DNA from: Gulbenkiania mobilis
Lineage (GTDB): Bacteria; Pseudomonadota; Gammaproteobacteria; Burkholderiales; Chromobacteriaceae
Assembly (NCBI GenBank): GCA_004346645.1
Contig: SMDA01000009.1
Coordinates: forward strand, 62,001-126,000
Length of the DNA: 64,000 bases
Reading direction: 5' to 3'
This document shows positions 62,314-64,000 of the stretch, piece by piece. The translations under genes were made by a program, and so were the position numbers. Within the stretch, counting starts at the first letter, position 1. Every line of letters starts with the position of its first letter. Under the pieces are notes generated by a model that ran no database searches, had not been told where the DNA came from, and worked only from the letters and a program-made list of their open reading frames with translations.

Positions 62314-62799
62314 TCAGGCGGCGCTGGTGGTCAGCGGGGTGGCCTGGTTGCGGCGCACGGGGCCGCGCTTGTCCTCGACGACGGCACATTCCTTGGCCTG
62401 CTGTTTCTCGACCAGGTCGGCGAGGCTCACCTTGGACAGGTAGTCAAAGATGGTGGCGTTCAACGCCGTCCACAGGTCGTGTGTCATGCAGCGGTTGTTG
62501 TCGTGGCAGTTTTCCTTGCCACCGCACTGGGTGGCATCCACCGGCTCGTCGACGGCGGTGATGATGGCTGCCACCGAGATCTCGGCAGGAGTGCGCGCCA
62601 GCGTGTAGCCGCCGCCCGGGCCGCGTACACTTTCCACCAGCTCGGCGCGGCGCAGTTTGCCGAAGAGTTGCTCCAGGTACGACAGGGAGATGCCCTGGCG
62701 TTCGCTGATGCCGGCCAGCGTAACCGGACCGTTGGACTCGCGCATCGCCAGGTCCAGCATGGCGGTGACCGCGAAACGGCCTTTGGTGGTGAGGCGCAT
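62314..62799 (-). CDS. iscR: IscR, Rrf2-family Fe-S regulator
   Basis: A 161-residue regulator that binds a [2Fe-2S] cluster through C92, C98, C104 and His107 (CGGKENC...RCMTH). The winged HTH covers about 1-65 ([47 protein letters not shown]). With cluster it represses its own operon at type 1 sites; one lies just upstream, and another before erpA. First gene of iscRSUA-hscBA-fdx-iscX. Confidence 0.98.
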   Translation of the reverse strand: MRLTTKGRFAVTAMLDLAMRESNGPVTLAGISERQGISLSYLEQLFGKLRRAELVESVRGPGGGYTLARTPAEISVAAIITAVDEPVDATQCGGKENCHDNNRCMTHDLWTALNATIFDYLSKVSLADLVEKQQAKECAVVEDKRGPVRRNQATPLTTSAA

Positions 62800-62831
62800 G
62801 GTTTAATGACTCCCTTGGGTGGTTCCGAGAG

Positions 62832-62866
62832 ATTATACCTAATTTCCGACTAATTTAGTCAAGTAT
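62832..62866 (-). promoter_or_regulatory. iscR promoter with IscR type 1 site
   Basis: On the minus strand a consensus -10 TATAAT (62832-62837) is preceded, 19 bases upstream, by TTGACT within a type 1 IscR site spanning 62842-62866. The plus-strand core CCGACTAATTTAGTCAAG fits the GACT-R-WWW-Y-AGTC-RR consensus in full. Autorepression by holo-IscR follows from family knowledge. Confidence 0.8.
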
Positions 62867-62905
62867 AGCGTGTGAGAGTTTCGAGCATGCGCTATGCCAG
62901 CAAAG

Positions 62906-62922
62906 CCGAGTATTTTACTCGG
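62906..62922. repeat. 17-bp inverted repeat upstream of the KAS III gene
   Basis: CCGAGTA-TTT-TACTCGG has perfect 7-bp arms. With only three loop bases and no T tail it looks more like a dimeric-regulator operator than a terminator. It lies about 135 bp before the synthase start and 40 bp from the IscR site. Confidence 0.6.
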
Positions 62923-63056
62923 TTTATGCCGTTTGTTGGATTGATTTCTTTACAGCCACGTGAAAGCGTTGGTGTATTATCCGGGCAAACGATTGTTCGG
63001 ATCCCACGACTCCGCTTCGGCCGACCCTCACGGACGGGGCGGTGGAGACCTTCATA

Positions 63057-64000
63057 ATGCAAAAAGTCGTCATCAGCGGCACCGGCCTCTTCACGCCGCC
63101 CCATGCCGTGACCAACCAGCAGCTGGTTGCCGCCTTCAATGAATACGTTCACCGCTACAACGAAGCCAACCGGGCCCGCATCGACGCCGGCGAGGTCGAA
63201 CCTCTGGCCGAGTCCAGCAGCGAGTTCATTGAGAAGGCATCCGGCATCAAGCAGCGTTACCTGATGGATGCCGAAGGCGTCCTCGATCCGGAGCGGATGG
63301 CGCCCAATCTGCCCGAGCGTCCCGACGAGGTCCTTTCGCTGCAGGCGGAAATGGCCGTGCACGCCGCCCGTGAAGCTTTGGAGCGGGCAGGGCGCAGCCC
63401 CGACGACATCGACATGGTGATCGTTGCCTGCTCCAACCTTCAGCGTGCGTATCCGGCCGTTTCCATCGAGGTGCAGCAGGCTCTGGGCATCCACGGCTTT
63501 GCCTTTGACATGAATGTCGCCTGTTCCTCGGCCACTTTTGGTATCCAGACCGCGGTCAACGCCATCCAGACGGGACAGGCGCGCGCGGTGCTGATGGTCA
63601 ATCCGGAAATCTGTTCGGCCCACCTTAACTTCCGCGACCGGGACAGCCACTTCATCTTTGGCGATGCTTGCACCGCCATGGTGCTGGAGCGGGCCGACGC
63701 GGCCGTGTCTGGCGATGCATTCGAGATCCTTGGCTGCCGGTTGGCCACGGTGTTCTCCAACAACATCCGCAACAATTTCGGATTCCTCAACCGGTGTGAC
63801 CCTTCCGGTATCGGTGCCCCGGACAAGCTGTTCGTTCAGCAAGGCCGCAAGGTCTTCAAGGAAGTGTGCCCGATGGTGGGCGAGCACATCGTCTCGCACC
63901 TCGAGGCCTCTGGCATCGCACCGGACGACGTCAGCCGCTTCTGGCTGCACCAGGCCAACTTGGCAATGAACCACCTCATCGCCAAGCGCGTGCTAGGCCG
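63057..64000 (+). CDS. Beta-ketoacyl-ACP synthase III family protein, 3' end outside window
   Basis: About 314 residues are visible of a thiolase-fold KAS III (FabH-like) enzyme; the stop lies beyond 64000. Catalytic Cys156 is in DMNVACSSATFG and His298 in WLHQANLAMN; the Asn of the triad would fall just past the edge. The N-terminus MQKVVISGTGLFTPPHAVTN and the inserted segment 35-85 resemble the P. aeruginosa PA3286 type, which links beta-oxidation intermediates to fatty acid synthesis. GGAGA precedes ATG 63057. Divergent from iscR across 257 bp. Medium-chain specificity is inference. Confidence 0.88.
   Translation, partial: MQKVVISGTGLFTPPHAVTNQQLVAAFNEYVHRYNEANRARIDAGEVEPLAESSSEFIEKASGIKQRYLMDAEGVLDPERMAPNLPERPDEVLSLQAEMAVHAAREALERAGRSPDDIDMVIVACSNLQRAYPAVSIEVQQALGIHGFAFDMNVACSSATFGIQTAVNAIQTGQARAVLMVNPEICSAHLNFRDRDSHFIFGDACTAMVLERADAAVSGDAFEILGCRLATVFSNNIRNNFGFLNRCDPSGIGAPDKLFVQQGRKVFKEVCPMVGEHIVSHLEASGIAPDDVSRFWLHQANLAMNHLIAKRVLG

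Overview
The window is a GC-rich (roughly 63-65 percent by eye) stretch of bacterial chromosome packed with housekeeping genes. I see no prophage, insertion sequence or CRISPR array. Gene content and protein style point to a betaproteobacterium, most likely order Neisseriales outside the classical Neisseria group (Chromobacteriaceae-like). That placement is inference: the surE-pcm-nlpD-rpoS block, AceK with Icd, full FNR and ISC systems, chemotaxis genes and a RelA with a degenerate hydrolase domain fit it, but no 16S rRNA is present.

Layout. 1-2.8 kb: tRNA-Phe tail, a MarC-type membrane protein and an RlmL-like 23S rRNA methyltransferase with a long disordered N-terminal extension. 2.9-10.4 kb: mutY, relA and a complete deoCABD nucleoside-salvage operon. 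10.6-13.1 kb: rplM-rpsI, argC and erpA. 13.2-16.9 kb: cheR, a truncated haemoglobin, a small secreted protein, folB, plsY and a histone-deacetylase-family hydrolase. 17-20.8 kb: a translationally coupled moxR-DUF58-transglutaminase operon. 20.9-25.5 kb: surE-pcm-nlpD-rpoS preceded by nadA. 25.7-29.4 kb: a cation-efflux pump coupled to a PatZ-like acetyltransferase. 29.5-32.4 kb: rpsP-rimM-trmD-rplS and xerD. 32.5-36.8 kb: clpS-clpA, a cold-shock gene and a LysR regulator. 36.9-40.8 kb: icd facing away from rluE and aceK. 40.9-48.9 kb: a small unknown protein, mutS, an MFS transporter, a chemoreceptor, suhB and trmJ. 49.2-53.6 kb: a three-gene unit of unknown role, then fnr and hemN sharing an FNR box. 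53.7-57.0 kb: an AGCS symporter, a small Fur-box-linked membrane protein, udk and a glutathione transferase. 57.1-62.8 kb: the complete ISC operon iscR-iscS-iscU-iscA-hscB-hscA-fdx-iscX. 63.1 kb to the end: a KAS III-type synthase running off the window.

Regulation is readable in several places. IscR-type sites precede both iscR and erpA, an FNR box sits between fnr and hemN, and a Fur box overlaps the promoter of a 91-residue membrane protein. About twenty clear intrinsic terminators separate the units.

The most unusual signal is a dispersed short word. The 11-mer GGTTGGCCGAA occurs 25 times on both strands (14 copies as AGGTTGGCCGAA), against about 0.05 expected by composition. It lies in unrelated housekeeping genes, always in one reading frame when sense (Arg/Gly-Leu-Ala-Glu, often with the otherwise unusual codons AGG and TTG), and about a third of copies are intergenic next to terminators. 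Its length, density and distribution are those of a DNA uptake sequence. It matches some Neisseriaceae DUS dialects at up to 9 of 12 positions but has CCG where those dialects have CTG. I interpret it as a candidate undescribed DUS dialect, implying a ComP-like receptor elsewhere in the genome.
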